The notes: generated from the sequence alone by a model not told the origin. A stretch of 64,000 nt of DNA from Eremophila alpestris peregrina (GCA_009792885.1 WMCF01000021.1:5429690-5493689); one strand, 5' to 3'; shown: positions 12,011 to 25,890, numbered from the stretch's first letter. Translations and numbers: made by a program.

Positions 12011-13760
12011 GAAACTTTTAAGTTATTTTTGTTTCTCCTTTATTGCCTAACCTCTGGGGCCTGAGTCTGGGCTACTTGATAAAGCAGTCATTCAGGAACT
12101 TGAAACTATACAAGCTTTGACTTGATAGACTTGGAACAAGAGCTTGTATTAAACATACATTTTTAAAATATAATTTCAAATCTGGAAATTGATTGTGGCT
12201 TGACTTGTATATACTGAAGAGCTTGCTGTTCCTTACTTTCTTTGCTTTACTGATATTATTGGAGCTATTGTTCTTTTACCAGAACTCCCAGTTGATAGAA
12301 GAAAAATCAATGCAGAGCAAAGCATATTGGACAACAGCACTTTCATTAGAGTCAGGGCCACAACTGACTAACTAAGACTAAGTTATGACATTTCCACTTT
12401 TAAAGGTTGCAAATGCTTGTATTATGCATTTTCTGGTATTCTCAGGGGGCCAGAGTCAAACATGCATGAAGCAAGCTTGGAACAGAGCAGTCTTTAAAAA
12501 AAAATTCAATATAACACTGATTTTTTGTACATGCCAATATGATGATTATAAATCACAAGGAATTTCTCTCCGATGCTTTTTTTTTAAACATAGCACACAT
12601 CCAAAGTTACACTTCCCAGCATTTTGTATTTATCTGCATACCCTTACATTCACTCATTTCAATGAGCTGCTGGACACAGTGATCTCTCAGGTGCCTATTG
12701 CAGTGTGCATTCAGCACTTGCCTGGTGCAGAGCAGGATGCAAAGGGATCTCTGAGATGCATCCCTTGCACACACCATCCCCTGAGCTGGCTCATCTTGGA
12801 TTGAGGATGCTCAGAGGTCTGAGGTTCAAACACACATCTGCCCAGCTAATGGGGTCAGAACATCTCCTTCCAATAATGGATTGGCTCTCTCTGGGGTAAA
12901 GTGCCTCTAAGAGAAATTGAGAGGAGATCCATCCTTAAATAAGATTTGATGCAGCCCAGGAGAATGACAATTACATCTCTTGCTAACACTATTTCTAAGG
13001 CAAAGTCATGCTTTGTAGGAAACAGGATGATGGAGTACTTGGGGAGATTTTTGTAGTGCTGTGGCTAGTAGATAGGTCCATGCTACAGGAGAGTTCTGTG
13101 AGGGAGAAAATGAAACTCATGTAAGTGGCTCTTCTGTTGCAGATAGTGAGAAGTGTCCCTGTGTGGGTCACCTTAGTAAAGTCTGGCTTATTTTCTGCTT
13201 GGACTAAGTGCAGCTGGTGACAGCAGCAGATATTTTTATCCAACAGATGAAAAACACAAGAGCCACTCCTGGGGTTGAAGTCCAGGGACCCAGCTGATTT
13301 TCATTGCAGGTCTGTGGCTGAAATACAAATTGGAGGTGGGGGCAGAGGCTGAGATTTTGCCTGTCTCTGACCACTTAATTTTCTATTTTGTCATTCCACA
13401 GCCTCCTGCACATGTCAGTTTTACATGCAAGATATAGCAGCAGGCTCTCCAGTCATTGATCCTGACTTAACTGATGTCAATCATCCATTTTGGACACTTG
13501 CATAATCCTCTGAGTGGCCCAGACTCCTACATCAGCACTGGCTTGTCAGAAGTTCAAGTTGCAGAGCAGCACCTGAACCCTTTCAGAAATGGGCTGCAGC
13601 CCCCTGCTCTCACCTTCCTGCTGTCCCCCAGTGTGGGAGAGGGCACAGTTCTCTCTCTTACCCCCTTGTCTCTTTCCCAGCTTTTTCACAGGCACTTGCA
13701 CTCTCTGCTGGCCTTGGCCCTATGAGGAGGGTCCCGTTCCTTGAAGAAACACAACTCAGT
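12011..13760. other. Gene-free DNA
   Basis: Mixed composition and short overlapping open frames only. The longest, about 139 codons near 12.4-12.8 kb, shows no family features or splice context and is treated as chance. No repeat family was recognised. Confidence 0.55.
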
Positions 13761-13934
13761 GTTAGTGATGGGACACTGGAATTGGTTGTCCAGAGAAGCT
13801 GTGAATATCCCAGCACTGGAAGTGTTCAAGGTCAGGCTGGGTGGGGTCTAGGGGAAGGTGTCCCTGCCCAGTGCAGGGGGCTTGCAACAAGTTGAGCTGT
13901 AAGGTCTCTTCCAACCCCAGCCATTCTGTGATTT
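13761..13934 (+). mobile_element. CR1 LINE 3' end, plus strand
   Basis: The stretch runs through the CR1 3' hallmarks in order: gtgatgggacactgga, ttgtccagagaagctgtg, cactggaagtgttcaaggt, gaaggtgtccctgcccagtg, gagctgtaaggtctcttcca, then ccattctgtgatt. This is the 3' UTR-proximal part of a severely 5'-truncated CR1 copy, with the ATTCTGTG-type terminus at its end. Numerous substitutions and small indels show it is old. CR1 is the dominant LINE of birds and other reptiles. Confidence 0.9.
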
Positions 13935-16900
13935 TGAGAGTCAGCTACCTCTGCTCACTGGGACAGCTCTCCTGTGACTTCAGACAACACTCAGCTGTCT
14001 GCTCCCCTGGTGTCCTGCTTGCCCTTACCTGCTCTCCGTGTGACACCTGCTGCCTTCACCTGCAGCTGTTTTCCCCCAGATGAGGTGTTTATTTGGCTCC
14101 AGCTCAGTGGTTCTGGGAGCAGCAGGGTGGTGGGGCAGTGCTGGGGGTGGCTGGGGAGGGCAGCCAGGTGCTGTTGCTGGCACAGCCCCTTTGCATCAGT
14201 TCAGCACTCAGCTGGCAGTAGGTGTGAAAAGACATCTCGACATCAAGGCTGTCTTTGTGAGATGGTTTGACCCAACCTGGCACATTGAACTGCAGAGAGT
14301 GTTTTATGCCTTTTTCTTCCCCTTGGAGAACAAACACATAGCTCCTTGCTGGTGGTTAATAAACAGGAACAGAAGAATCTCTCCAGCTATACATTCAAAA
14401 GTTTGCATTCTGTGGCCAAGGAGGGAGTTAAGTGTACAGGTATCTAATGGAGCCATAAAATGGTTACAAAGAGTGCATGAACAAATTAATGTCTTTGTAG
14501 CTTTTTGCCCCTCAGAACTCCAAAAGAGAACAAAAAGGGGCAGATCTGAAAGTAGTTGCAGGCTGGGATTTCGATATACCTGTGGAGTACCTGCCCTGCC
14601 TCTGCCCATCTGCCAGTGCCACTTGTGCTGTATTTCTGTAGCCTCCATCCTCTGCTCCCTTTGGGGTTGCCAGGGGTAAACAGCACTGCAGCATCAGTGT
14701 TTGCTTCCCAAGGCAGCCCTCTGATTGCCCCCAGTCACTACCTGAGCAGTGGCTGGGCATTGCTGAACAGTGTCACTCTTTCCTAATTCTCATTTACTGT
14801 ATGTACCTTTCAGAGCCTCACGGGGCAAAAGACAAAAGTATACAGGTTTCTGGAGTGTAAATAAAAAATCCCAGTGCTAAGGAGCAATTCTGAAATGTAC
14901 TGCAGGATTTTCTATTATTTAGAAGCGCTGTAAATCATTATTTTATGAAGTAAAATATGAAAAAACATTTCTGTATAGTTCCTTTCTAAATCTGACACAG
15001 AAGCTTTCCCCCCCTTTTTTTTAAAGCAACCATTTAATAAAGTCTGACACTTAGCAATGTTTTGAAATAATTTTTGCTGCTCTGCCAGCAGTTAGCTTTG
15101 CTGTGAATCTCTAAAGACAAATCCATCTACAGTGAACCTAGCAAAATTCAGCTCTGTGTTGTATGTCAGGGTTGAGGACTACTTGTCAGCTCTGGCACTG
15201 TCAGATTTTATCTTTAAATATGACAGGCAATTTGTTCAGGGAGCACTTCTGAATGACAAGATATAGTGGTGTTGTAAAACATGGCACCTGTGTGGTATGC
15301 CCTGCCTCTGTGGACATCAGAGGCTATTGTTTCCTTTGCTATTAGACAGCCAGAGTCACACAATAAGGTGTGTAAAATGTTCACAGAAACCTTTTAAATA
15401 GAGTAGCAGGAAAGTAGATACCCTCCGGTCATTTAAGTCAGGCCATTTATCATTTTATCTTATAAAACACAACATTGGCTAAAATGCGATGTAAAGAGAA
15501 AACCAAACGCTCTGCTGAGCAATGTCAGTGCAAGCCCAGGCTCTGAGCCATGCTGTAATAAAAGAGAGTCATCTTTAAAGTGAAATGCAATAGCAAAATT
15601 AGGATTTTAGCTAGCAAGAGCCATGCAGAGGGCTGTTGTTGGCATATGGGAAGAATATGGTCCCACTGAAAAATCCTGTTACTACAGTGGGGCTTCCTGC
15701 AATGAGGCAGTCAAAGCAGATGATGAAACATTAACACACCTAATATGTTTGGTTTAGAAAGAAATAAATACAGGGTCAATTTTCTTGAAATATAAAGCAG
15801 CTCAAACTGGGAAAATTAAAGTGGGGACATTATGGCTATGCCACTGGAAAAGCAAAAGAGGGCTTTTCCACCCTACAAGAGCCATTTGTTCATAAGGCTG
15901 GTGAGCAGCCTTCTTCAGAACATGAATGTAAAGCTGAGTCAGGTTAGCACAGTCTGGTACCACAGAGACACTGCAGGCACATCCCAATAGCCCTGTGCTA
16001 ATGCTCGTGCCCTGCTGACAGGGAGTGCTGTCTGTACTCTGCTGGATGTGGGATGGGGCCTGCTCACTCTTTTAAGATTAAAAATACTCCCTTTAGACTT
16101 TTGTGTTGGCCCGTTTCTGTTACCAAAGAGGTGGCCAAGTGTTGCTGACTGAAAGCTGAGTGCCTGTGGAATTCTGTCAGCCAGGACAGTGCTGTGTCTG
16201 TCCAGTGGAGCCTCTCCCTTGCCTGTACAGGACTTGGAACCTTTGCACATGAACCAACTCCTGGGCCCACCCCTTCCCAACCAGCCCCACTGCCCTGCCC
16301 CTCCCTGACCTTGCTGATCTGCCAGCAAGTGAAGCTGTTTTAGAGCCAGGGGAGGAGGTACAGGTCTGCCCTTAGGGGTGAAAGGAGGGGTTTGATCCGT
16401 GGTGTGCATTCCAGTTGCCCTTGGGGGCCATGCAGAGTCTGGGCTCTGGTAGATCTGTACCATCAGAAGTCTGAATTAAGGCCATTCTGTGTAGATTGAA
16501 GTCCAAGAAGAGGGAAAATGCCAAGTGATAGGGGCTTGATTAGCTGTAAAACTCTGATCAGATCATATTAATGTCCAATAGTCAGCTGGAAGGCATGCAG
16601 GATTTGGGATTTTACTAAAAGTCTCAAGCCCTGGAAGTGAGGGATTCTGTAAGAACATTGTTTTAACTTTCATGTAAGAAGCAAGTGTTTGGACTTCATG
16701 TTTACAGCTGAATGGAATAGAAGTGAACTCTGCAAACTCAAACACTAGGTGGCAAATACAGTGACATCAGTTAAAACCTAATATTAGTAGCCTACATTCT
16801 CCATTTTTGCAGCCTGCCCTTTTAATAGCATTTAGTGATGGTAGTAGTGGTTTGCATGTAGCTTTGGCATGGCAGCTGGAACAAAAATAAAATACAGGGT

Positions 16901-19900
16901 GGTGGGTGATAGGGTGGGTTTGGTAGTTAGAAAGATGCAGAATATGTACAAACAGATCCATCATTAGGAAGGACTTGGCAGTTAGACAGTTTAAATCTAC
17001 TTTTTTGTTTCTTATTATGAAAAGAAATTAAGTAATGTCCTTTTACCTTGGTGTAACTACTTGAAAGGAAATTCTGCAGGTGAAGCAGAGAGGTAGCCTG
17101 TGCTATTTCTTTTTTGGCAGACAAAGCTATCTGTCATGTTCACTCTTAGTATGATTACCCTGTCTTCAGTAGAAGAAAATAATACTTTTGTTTTTAAGTG
17201 GCAAACTGTGTTCAGATATTTATAAATTCTCCTCAGATATTTTTATCTGTTCCTTTTTTATATACAAGGTTGCCACAATTTTAGAACCACTGGGAAAATG
17301 AAGATTCATCTTGTCTAAGCAAAGACCTTTCAATGATGAGCTCCATATTCTGAGATGGTTTCCATAATGAATGAATAGCAAGAAGCGTCTCCAGAGGGTT
17401 AATAATTCCACCTGGATTTGGTATTTATATCATGTGAGCATGAACTGTTGCTGAAGAAGTCTGTCCCTTCCCATTGACTCTGGAGAGAGATGAGGTAACT
17501 TGCCTGTGTAAATTTCAGCTAAATTTGGCTGAGGAAAGTCATCTTTAGTCACCTAAATCCCTTGACTTTCTCCCTGACATAGCAGCCTAGATAGATAACA
17601 AAGGTGTTTTCAAGAATATTTACTTTCTCCTTGTTCACCAGCATTTGACCATCTGGGATATAGTTTCATAATGGAAGCTAACTCAAAGGGCTTTTAAAAA
17701 CAAGAAGATTTTTTTGTAATTAATAGTGATGGATGACTGGTATGGTCACACAGAGCTACATAAATCTTTGTGCCATGCCCAGTGCTAAAAAGCAGACAAA
17801 CTCTAGCTCAGGAACTCAGGTACTTAGGCATAGGAAAGTCATACAGGGAGAGGGGTTTAGACCTCATGTCCATTAGGAGAGCAGATAAACACCCAGTGAA
17901 GTAATTTTGCCTGCCCATCACTGAATAATGTACTTTGAAAGGAAGTGCTGCACTTCAGTTCCACCCTCCTTCAGCAAGTGGCCTTACCAGCAGTTTTAGA
18001 GAGGATGCAGTCAGAAAGAAAACACCCCTCAAACACTAAAGAACTACATACATCAAAGTAACTGCCCCAAATCAGGGGCAGCCCTGAGTAATTTTCAGTT
18101 ATCTACCAGTGGATTTTCATGGGGAATGAAATAGAACATATTTCATAAATATTTCAAATGCTGTGCATTTACTGGTGTGTATGTTATAGAGCTGTATAAG
18201 AAGTACTAGTATCAAGGAGTAAAAAAGCCGGTTTTTTTAAGGTGAAAATTGAAAATTTGGGATAAATGTGAACTGACAAACAGTTTAAAAATACATAGGC
18301 ATCTCACAAACTGTGTGCCAGTGTATATTTTGCTGCTACAGCAATTTCTCCTCTTAAATACTGTCATTTGAATATTGCTGTTACAGGAAACCTGAGATGT
18401 GCCAGGTAGGAAGGAGTAGTTAATCATATTATGCACTCTACAAATGGTCAGCATGCTTTATTAGTTTCTTCTATAGATAAAATTAAGTGATATCTTGGAA
18501 ATATCTGCAATACAGGTATTTTGATTTTGGGTTTGTTTTTTTTTTTTTGCTTTAATAGTCTACTTGTGTCCTCAATTTGCCTTTTACAAGCCATGAAAGT
18601 GGTTATCATATAAGTCAGGCTTAGGTAGGAATCAAAATAATGGCATCAAATACACAGGAACAAATTTCTTTGTTAGGGAAAATTGCAATTCATTGATGAA
18701 CAAGAGGTCATCCCTCTGTGGGCCCAAACCACAATGGACATGGTTATCCACAGCTGGAGTTGGTCTGAGATGACAGGAAATGGGAGCACAGGTGCAAAAA
18801 CTTCATTTATTTCCCAGCTGTCCAGGAGAATGACTTGAGTCTGTGGCAGTGAAGGGAACTAGAGATGTGATGGGGAGGAACTCAAGGAGTCTGGAAGAAG
18901 CTGATGGACATGCCTGAAAGCAGAAAGGTAAGTGGGAGTGTTTCTCCATGCTCCTGAGTTTACTATGCTGTTTTACACAAAGTTTTGCCTTTGGTAGAAT
19001 AAATAATTTCATATGTTCTGTGATTAATGGATCAAATTCAGGCATGGACACTTTTCCTCAGGACTCCTCCATTGTAGGAGCAAGGCTTTGTACCCCTCTG
19101 GACCATGCTTGGCTGGGGAGCTCTGTCTACTCTTCAACTCATTGTCCTTAAGGCTGTTGAATTTATGGCCAACTTTAATCAAATATGAAATAAAAATGCA
19201 AGCCTCAGCAACTCAAATTCTGAAATTGTTATGTGCAATTTGGAATGTGGCAAAACAAGAGTGACAGACAGCAGTGTCCCTTCTGAGGAGGAGCCATCAG
19301 GAAGTGCCCATCAGTGTCCCTTTGGAGCAGCCAGCTGCTCACTCAGCCACAGCAGGGGCTGAGTCCTGTTAGAGGAAACACTGAATACAGGGAGAGAGCA
19401 GAACTGTTGGGGTGAGGGCATGGGGGCAGGATTTTGGTGGCAAAGAATTTGGATTTATGGGAAATTAGTCTTCATTAGTTCTGCTGTTCACAAAACCTCT
19501 CCCTGGTAAGCCTGAGAAAACCAGGGCTTTGTCTGTTTTACACTAATAAAAGTAGGGTAATGTTATTTAAAATGCTTTGGCTGTACAACAGTTTCCCATA
19601 AGCTTCCAGCAATTATCCACAATGGATGCACATTCTTAACTCATGTTTGATTTTAATAGTCAGTGTGACACTGAGTGGAATTGGATTGGGCATTGAGCTT
19701 TTCAGTCCCAAATCACCAATGCACTTGGGGGTATATTTAGATTGAAATTGCATGAGTTTCAGTTGGGAAAAATCTGGGGTTTTGTTGCTGGATCAGAGCT
19801 GGTGCTTGGTATCTCAGTTTTGTAACTTTCTGAGCAGAGGTTTTTCATAAGAATAAATAATTTCTTGTGGTTTCCTAAAGAAGTGTGCTTGCAGTTGTGC

Positions 19901-20461
19901 TATGTGCTCAAACAAGGGCCGATTTAAACCAAAATGAATTGAATAACAGAATAAGTTTCTGCTGGTTTTATGAGAATGGAAGAGAGGCATTAGTAATGCC
20001 TGTAAGGAAAAGGCTGTTTTGAGAACTCAGACCTACTGGAAATCAGCTCACTTACACAGGTGTGAAATTATGAGCCTAAACTCCATAGCAAGTGGGAATT
20101 CATGGATGTTGTGGCTCAGGGAACTATCTGTGGCTTTTACTGTGATAAGGCTTTGGAAGCAAACACTGTATTCAAAACAACTGTTCTGAATGTTCCACCC
20201 AAAATGGAGATCTTTCTCTTGCTAAGGGATCAGGCTGCACATTAATGCAGACCTCAGTGTTATCCAGAAGCATCCCAAGAACCTCCATGGCTCTGCTGAT
20301 ACTGAAGGCTCATGCACAAGCTGACCACAGCCTTCCTCCCTTCTTCACCTTGCCAAACCAAGGGGAACACTGGAGAGAATGGTGACCCAGGCATGCTAAT
20401 GAGAGTGTTAGGATGAAGAACAAATATTGTCAAACAGCAGTATTGTCTGAGCTCATCAAAG
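13935..20461. other. Gene-free DNA, no recognisable elements
   Basis: GC-richer patches lie at 13.9-14.7 kb and 15.9-16.4 kb, which explains several open frames of 100-199 codons overlapping on both strands. None has a recognisable domain or matching splice sites. The rest is AT-rich with short T runs (for example 18536-18548). Confidence 0.55.
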
Positions 20462-20600
20462 GATCATGGACTTACTTAGGGTGGGAAAGACTTTTAGGAT
20501 TGAGTCAAGCCTACCACTAAGCCATGTCATTAAGTTCTACATCCACACAGCTTCTAAATACCTACAGGAATGGTGGCTCCATCACTCCCCTGGTTTCTCT
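20462..20600 (-). mobile_element. CR1 LINE fragment, minus strand
   Basis: Reads as the reverse complement of a CR1 3' region: ggatcatgga, gtgggaaagacttttaggat, tgagtcaagcctaccacta, agccatgtcattaagttcta, catccacacagcttctaaat, acctacaggaatggtg. The order and spacing match the CR1 consensus I know. Similarity fades after about 20600, and the copy is heavily diverged. Confidence 0.8.
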
Positions 20601-23500
20601 TATTCCTACAGAAAGCTGGCAATTACATTGCAGCTTTATTTTATTTTGCTCTTCTTAAAAATCAACTGAATATCAATCTCCAATCAATAAAGAAAGTTGC
20701 CTATAGGCAGTTCTACCTTCAAATCTACTCCATGGATCAGCTGCTGGTAATCTATACACAGTCAATAAGACACGTTTCAAAAGTGAGGTTTTTCTCCCAA
20801 AAGGCAAAACTGCTCTAATTTACAGCTGGATATGAACTGGGCAAACAGGATACACCTGAAGTAAATGTAATTTCCAATTTACAAGAAACTCTAGTGGAAG
20901 ATTAGATCTGATCTTCTCTCTATGCAAGTAATCTATGGATATTTATATTATGATAACTGGAGAGCACAAATTGCTTTGGTTTTTGCTTTTGGGTATCTTT
21001 TTCATTTGTTTGTTTAGCAAAACCTGCAGGGGAAACTCGAACAGCTATAATTACAGTCACAGTTACAAGTTGTGGGGTCTGTAGATAATAAGCTACAAGG
21101 CATTTTTATTGTGCTCTTTTATTATTATTTGGTTAAAGAATGCTTTTTTTCCCAAGACAATCCATCTGTATTTTGTAGGAAGGATAATCAAAGCAATAGC
21201 TGTCAAATATCAGTGAGAGAGCAGATTTACAAATTAATCCCATTGCTTTGTATCTCCACAAAGGTCGAAATCTATAATTGGTGCTAGAAACTATAATTAA
21301 CTTATTAGAAGCAGTCAGGCAGCTAGGTGTGCAAAATGGCAGCAGGTGTGTAATATCATTAGAAATATACTGTATTAAAAGCACCTTGGAGTTTTATCCC
21401 TTTAGTTTCACGCTACCAGCTGCCAATTTGATTGGTTAAGTAGTTTTGGGCCATGCAATACTCTTTCTTTTGGATTGATGTGTTTATTACTTTTTATGAC
21501 AGGGGATCCCAAGGCAGATGTTCAATAAAGAAACAAGCTGCTACAGACCAGAGTAAAGAGATAGGTGGTGTAGATGCAGGAAATTGGGAAAGTTATCATA
21601 TGCGCTAAGTTGTTATTGAAGATTTTGCTCCCAGCATTTGTAGCAGTTGTGTTATGTGCTCTTCCACAGACAGTAATCTAACAGGGAATTATTGAAAGCC
21701 AAGTGCCAAGATTTCAAATTGCACTATGTGCTGTGGAGCTGCTGCACGAGCAGGGAGCTGGAGCTCTGAAATGATAAAGACGTGGCCGTGCCATTTTTCG
21801 GGGCTGTGTGGGAACAGTGAGAGCTGCTGTGCTCATGCACAACCTCTTGTCACTGAGACACAGCTGAAGTCTGCTTCTCCTTTGCACCTTGTGCAATCAC
21901 TGGTGAAATCATTTACATTAGCACAAAGGGAGGGGAAATTGTTAATGAGAAGGAATATTTGGAATTTGGATGAAGGGTGAGCAAATAATGGTTATACAGA
22001 TCTGGATCAACCAAAGCCAAATTCTGCACAATTTGTACAATTAATCACAAAGGCACAATTAATCAGTCTTCACCACTAAAAATAGAAGTCCATCATATTT
22101 AAGTGAATAGGGACATACTGATGGATACATGGGCAAAACTAAAAAACAGATAGGTTTTTAGTTCCTGTAACTGTTTACCACTTGGTTTGTTTTGCTTATT
22201 GCTAAGGGGGAGAGAAAATACACATTTCATGGCTTTTGGAAACTTCTGAACACTTCTATAGGGGAAAAGCAAATATTTTCTAGAGAGGTTTCTTGGCATT
22301 AAGCATATCTTTTACAGTGTTTTAAAAGGAAGCAATAGACCGTGATTGACATAAAAATTTTCTCTTTAATTGATTTAGTATATTTTGCTGGTTTTGTGAC
22401 TTTAATTTAATCTATTACAACCAGATATGAGGAGAGCTAATAATTCATGAGAGATGTTATTTTCTAATTAGATTTTTATGAATGCCCCTAAAGCTTCTGC
22501 CCAGAAGTGGAAGCTGGCCAGAAAATTTGAATTATATTGAGAGCAAACTGTTCTGCTCTGTCCATATAGTATTTTTCCCCAGTGTTTGGAAGGGATGAGT
22601 ATCTCATTCCTCCTTTCATCACCTCTGAGACACTTCCTGTCCTTCTGCAATCTCCTCTTGACTTTCTGAGGCTCAGCTCTTCAAACTGCACTGGGCACAA
22701 AGTGCTGCCCTCCTTTCTCTTGCAGACAAGGTGTGACTTATGCCATCCCAAATCTTCCCACTCCTGTGTGTGTCAATAGTCACTTGAAACCTCCCTTCTT
22801 TGTTTATAAGGCTGTATCTTTCCATACCCTCTGCCTTTTCCTGCTGTTTGGGAATTGCGTCGTGGCTACCAGGGAGAAAAAGGAAATGTGTACTGGGCTC
22901 TTGCTGTCTGTGGGGAGAAAAGCTGTTCAAATTGAGACAGCCCTGTGGTCTGTGGGACTTCTCATGGCCTGAAATGGCAAATTTCATGGGCTGAGACAAG
23001 TATTCCAGGTCACATCTTAGCTATTCCATCCCCTTCTAAGCTATTGAAGCCTTAAGGAGGAAAGATAAAGAAGTTATCAAATGGAGATTATTATTAGTCT
23101 ATTTGGCAGATCAGTGTAACCAACAAATTCCAAATGCTGCTGTGGATTTCTGATGTTGCAGTTCAGTTGGCAGGAGGCACCAAGACAGGTTGGGGAAGGC
23201 TGAGGCTGTGTGGGATCAGTTGAGAGAAATGCCAGGGATGTGCTAAACACGTGAGGTAGAAAAGAGAGACTGTGACAATGGAGGTGTGTTAGAGCAGGGG
23301 CTGAGCATAAAACTCAAGGGTACTTTCACTAACAGGATGTGTTTTGATGCACAAACAAAGGCAGTGAAAGAGACAATGCAGACCTTGGGAGCTGAGGAAC
23401 ATGGGAAGGGGGAATCATGCTAAAAAGCAATATGAGCCCTTGTGGGAAGTGACGTTTTAAAAACAAACCACAGTGGTTGCTGCATTGTACAAACCTAATA
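20601..23500. other. Gene-free AT-rich DNA
   Basis: No coding exon supported. The section from 20.9 to 21.6 kb is very AT-rich and rich in TAAT/ATTA words. At 22037-22047 and 22055-22065 the 11-mer acaattaatca occurs twice, 18 bp apart, and the same word recurs at 24742-24752. A GC-richer, stop-poor patch at 22.6-23.0 kb gives overlapping open frames on both strands with no recognisable product. Confidence 0.5.
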
Positions 23501-23511
23501 AGACATAGTGA

Positions 23512-23638
23512 AAAATATTGGATTTATTTTTACAAGTTAAAAGTGACCTTGTTGGCCTTATGAATGGATTCACTTCTCACAGTACCTCTTAAGGGCATTA
23601 GGGTTATGACTAACTCATAAAAATAAATCCAATATTTT
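23512..23638. repeat. Long inverted repeat (27-bp arms, 73-bp spacer)
   Basis: The left arm at 23512-23538 (aaaatattggatttattttt plus acaagtt) is the reverse complement of the right arm at 23612-23638 at 25 of 27 positions. The first 21 bases pair without mismatch. Outside the arms a weaker gacat/atgtc match persists. The shape fits a short MITE-like DNA transposon relic or a transcribed hairpin. No transposase fragment or clear target-site duplication is visible. Confidence 0.8.
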
Positions 23639-24505
23639 CCCCTTGGCCATGTCATATCCAATGTTGGAATTCAGCTGTGAGAACTGGTGGGGCTCCGACT
23701 TTCATTTAGTTTGACCTCCTATTATGAGAAGTACCTGGCTCTCAATCCTGGTGGGCTGCAGCATAGTTCCAACAGTGGTTATATTGCATACAGAGTGGAA
23801 ACAGAAAACATCCGAGAAGGCCTGGAAACAGAGGGTTGTGCAACACAACATGTCACTGAAAAGAACATGTGAAAGGAATAAGTGTTTCTGATACAGATAG
23901 GTTTTCTTCCTTTCCTGCTTTTCATTTGACCAGCACAGCAGATCAAGGCAGGACTGTCAGTTTAGTCCTACACTCTTTATGGGGGAGGCAGAATCCAAAC
24001 TGATGACTGAGCTCGTACAGTTGTTCATTTCTGTTGGAATCAAAGAAACTTTAAAAAACCCAGTCAAGAAAATAACTAGAGAACAAATTATTTAAAAATG
24101 AGTTGAGAGCTTTAAAGGTAATAGACACACCTATCTAGTATTTGTGATGGCAAAAAGCCTCCCCTGAGCAACAACCTAGTCCAGAAGAGTAGGAAAAAAA
24201 TAGGGCAAACTGTTATCAGCACCCATGGATGTCTACAGCCACAACTCTGAAGCTTTATTGTTGCAGCTTAGTGGGTTCTGTCGATCATTGAGGGCTTGTA
24301 CTGGTTCCAGTCCATCCAGGTGACTGCAGTGTGAGGTGTCACATACTGATGAGGAAACATTCATTTAAAGTGCATACCAGATGTGCTCTTTTTATAACTC
24401 ATGTGTTCTGCTTATTTGCTTTGCCTGATAACCATTCCCTTTCCAATAGGCTCAGATGAGTTCACCTTCTTATTGGCTGAAGAACTTTAAATGGTCTAAT
24501 ACATG

Positions 24506-24603
24506 CACCTGGGTGTGGTCCTGGGTGACTGGCTCCAGGTGGCCTTGCTTGAGAATAGGGTTTGGACTAGGTGGTTCCTGCCCCAACCATTCAGTGATAC
24601 CAT
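24506..24603 (+). mobile_element. CR1 LINE 3'-terminal fragment, plus strand
   Basis: Contains the CR1 series gtggtcctgggtgactggct, ccaggtggccttgcttgaga, gggtttggactaggtggttc, then ccccaaccattcagtgat. This corresponds to the last ~100 bases of a CR1 subfamily different from the one at 13.8 kb. It is short, 5'-truncated and diverged. Confidence 0.85.
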
Positions 24604-25890
24604 GACCTTAAATCCAAGCTGTGACAGCACAAACCTCTGTAAAAGCTCATTTACCCTGTCAAGCAATGTAGAGTGGGCAGAAAACCAGCTGATGACATAG
24701 GAGTGAAGGTGCTATGGGATTAACAAGAATGTTTGCCAGGTACAATTAATCAGGCTGAGCTAAAATAGAAGCAGAATGAGATCAAATATTTCTTGCATTG
24801 TGACTGTCCTTGCAGGGGGAAACCCTTATCTAGTGTAATTTGGATTAAATATAAACTCAAGTGCAAAGAATATATAAATCCATTTATCTGTGTTTATCTG
24901 AAGCTGAGTTGGATTCCAGCTTTGGTTACTGCAAAGTTAATTTTGCCATTGTTCAGTGTCGCCTTTTGTCTCCACAAATTTTCTCCCAACAACTTGAGCA
25001 GCGTGCTGAATTATAACTGTAGAAAATCATGAATGACATGCATATGCTGTAGGCATTTTTGAGGTTGCAGGGCTAACAGTAAATATTCACACTTAAAATA
25101 TTGAATTTAGGTTTATATGCCATGGAAATGTTGAGTACCTTCTTTGCTTTGTTTCCTCTGCCTCTGCTTTTCCCATGATTCTTTTATTACACTGAACAAG
25201 TTCCGTATCTGTAGCATACAGAAGTTGATGTGTTCTCATATTGCATTTCCTTATTTTCTCTGAACGAGTTTCAGTGAGTATTATTTTACCTGCATCATTT
25301 CGGTGTCCCAAGTATTCCCATAGTCAGATCAATCATGGGAAAATTTTCATTCCTTACAAACATATCGGATCCAGAGACAGGGGGTTCCCCACGTGCCTGA
25401 GTTTCAGCCCTGCCCTGCTGTGCTCTGTACAGCACATGAGCTGTTGGCTCTCCTGTGGAGCTGCCCCAGGCCCAGCAACCCCAGCTCTGAGCATCGTGGC
25501 CACTGCTGCAATAGCTCCCACACACTGAAAAGGTGTGTTGGCAAGTAAGCAACAACCACAAATTTAAGATTTCTTTTATGAGACAGTGTTGTCAGGATTT
25601 AAAGGTGTTTTTTCCTACACATGACAAATTAAGCCCGCTGAAGCAGCTAAGAACACTTATTTATATAAACTGGCACCTTGTGTAAAATATGTTTAATTTT
25701 AGCCAATGCATATTTGAGCTATAGTTTCCATAAATATTTGTGAATACATTATGATAAAATCTAAAACCTTGGCAACAGTTAAGAGAAGAGTTAGCGGATA
25801 AAAATCAACATTGCCTGCAGTATCCCAGGAGATCATACTGCTAGTGAAGTTTAAATTAGCTTTGCCCTAAAATCTAAGACATTCCTGCAG

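Noticed and set aside
12815..12850. tRNA-like B-box (gaggttcaaac)
   Set aside because: No A-box or cloverleaf can be formed around it.
14080..14679. 199-codon plus-strand open frame
   Set aside because: It lies in a GC-richer, stop-poor patch with open frames on both strands. No domain, start context or splice signals fit, and its length is within chance expectation.
15939..16463. 174-codon minus-strand open frame
   Set aside because: Proline- and glycine-rich low-information translation from a GC-rich patch, with no recognisable family.
16470..16500. ccattctgtg word as a CR1 end
   Set aside because: The preceding sequence shows none of the other CR1 3' motifs, so it is a chance 10-mer.
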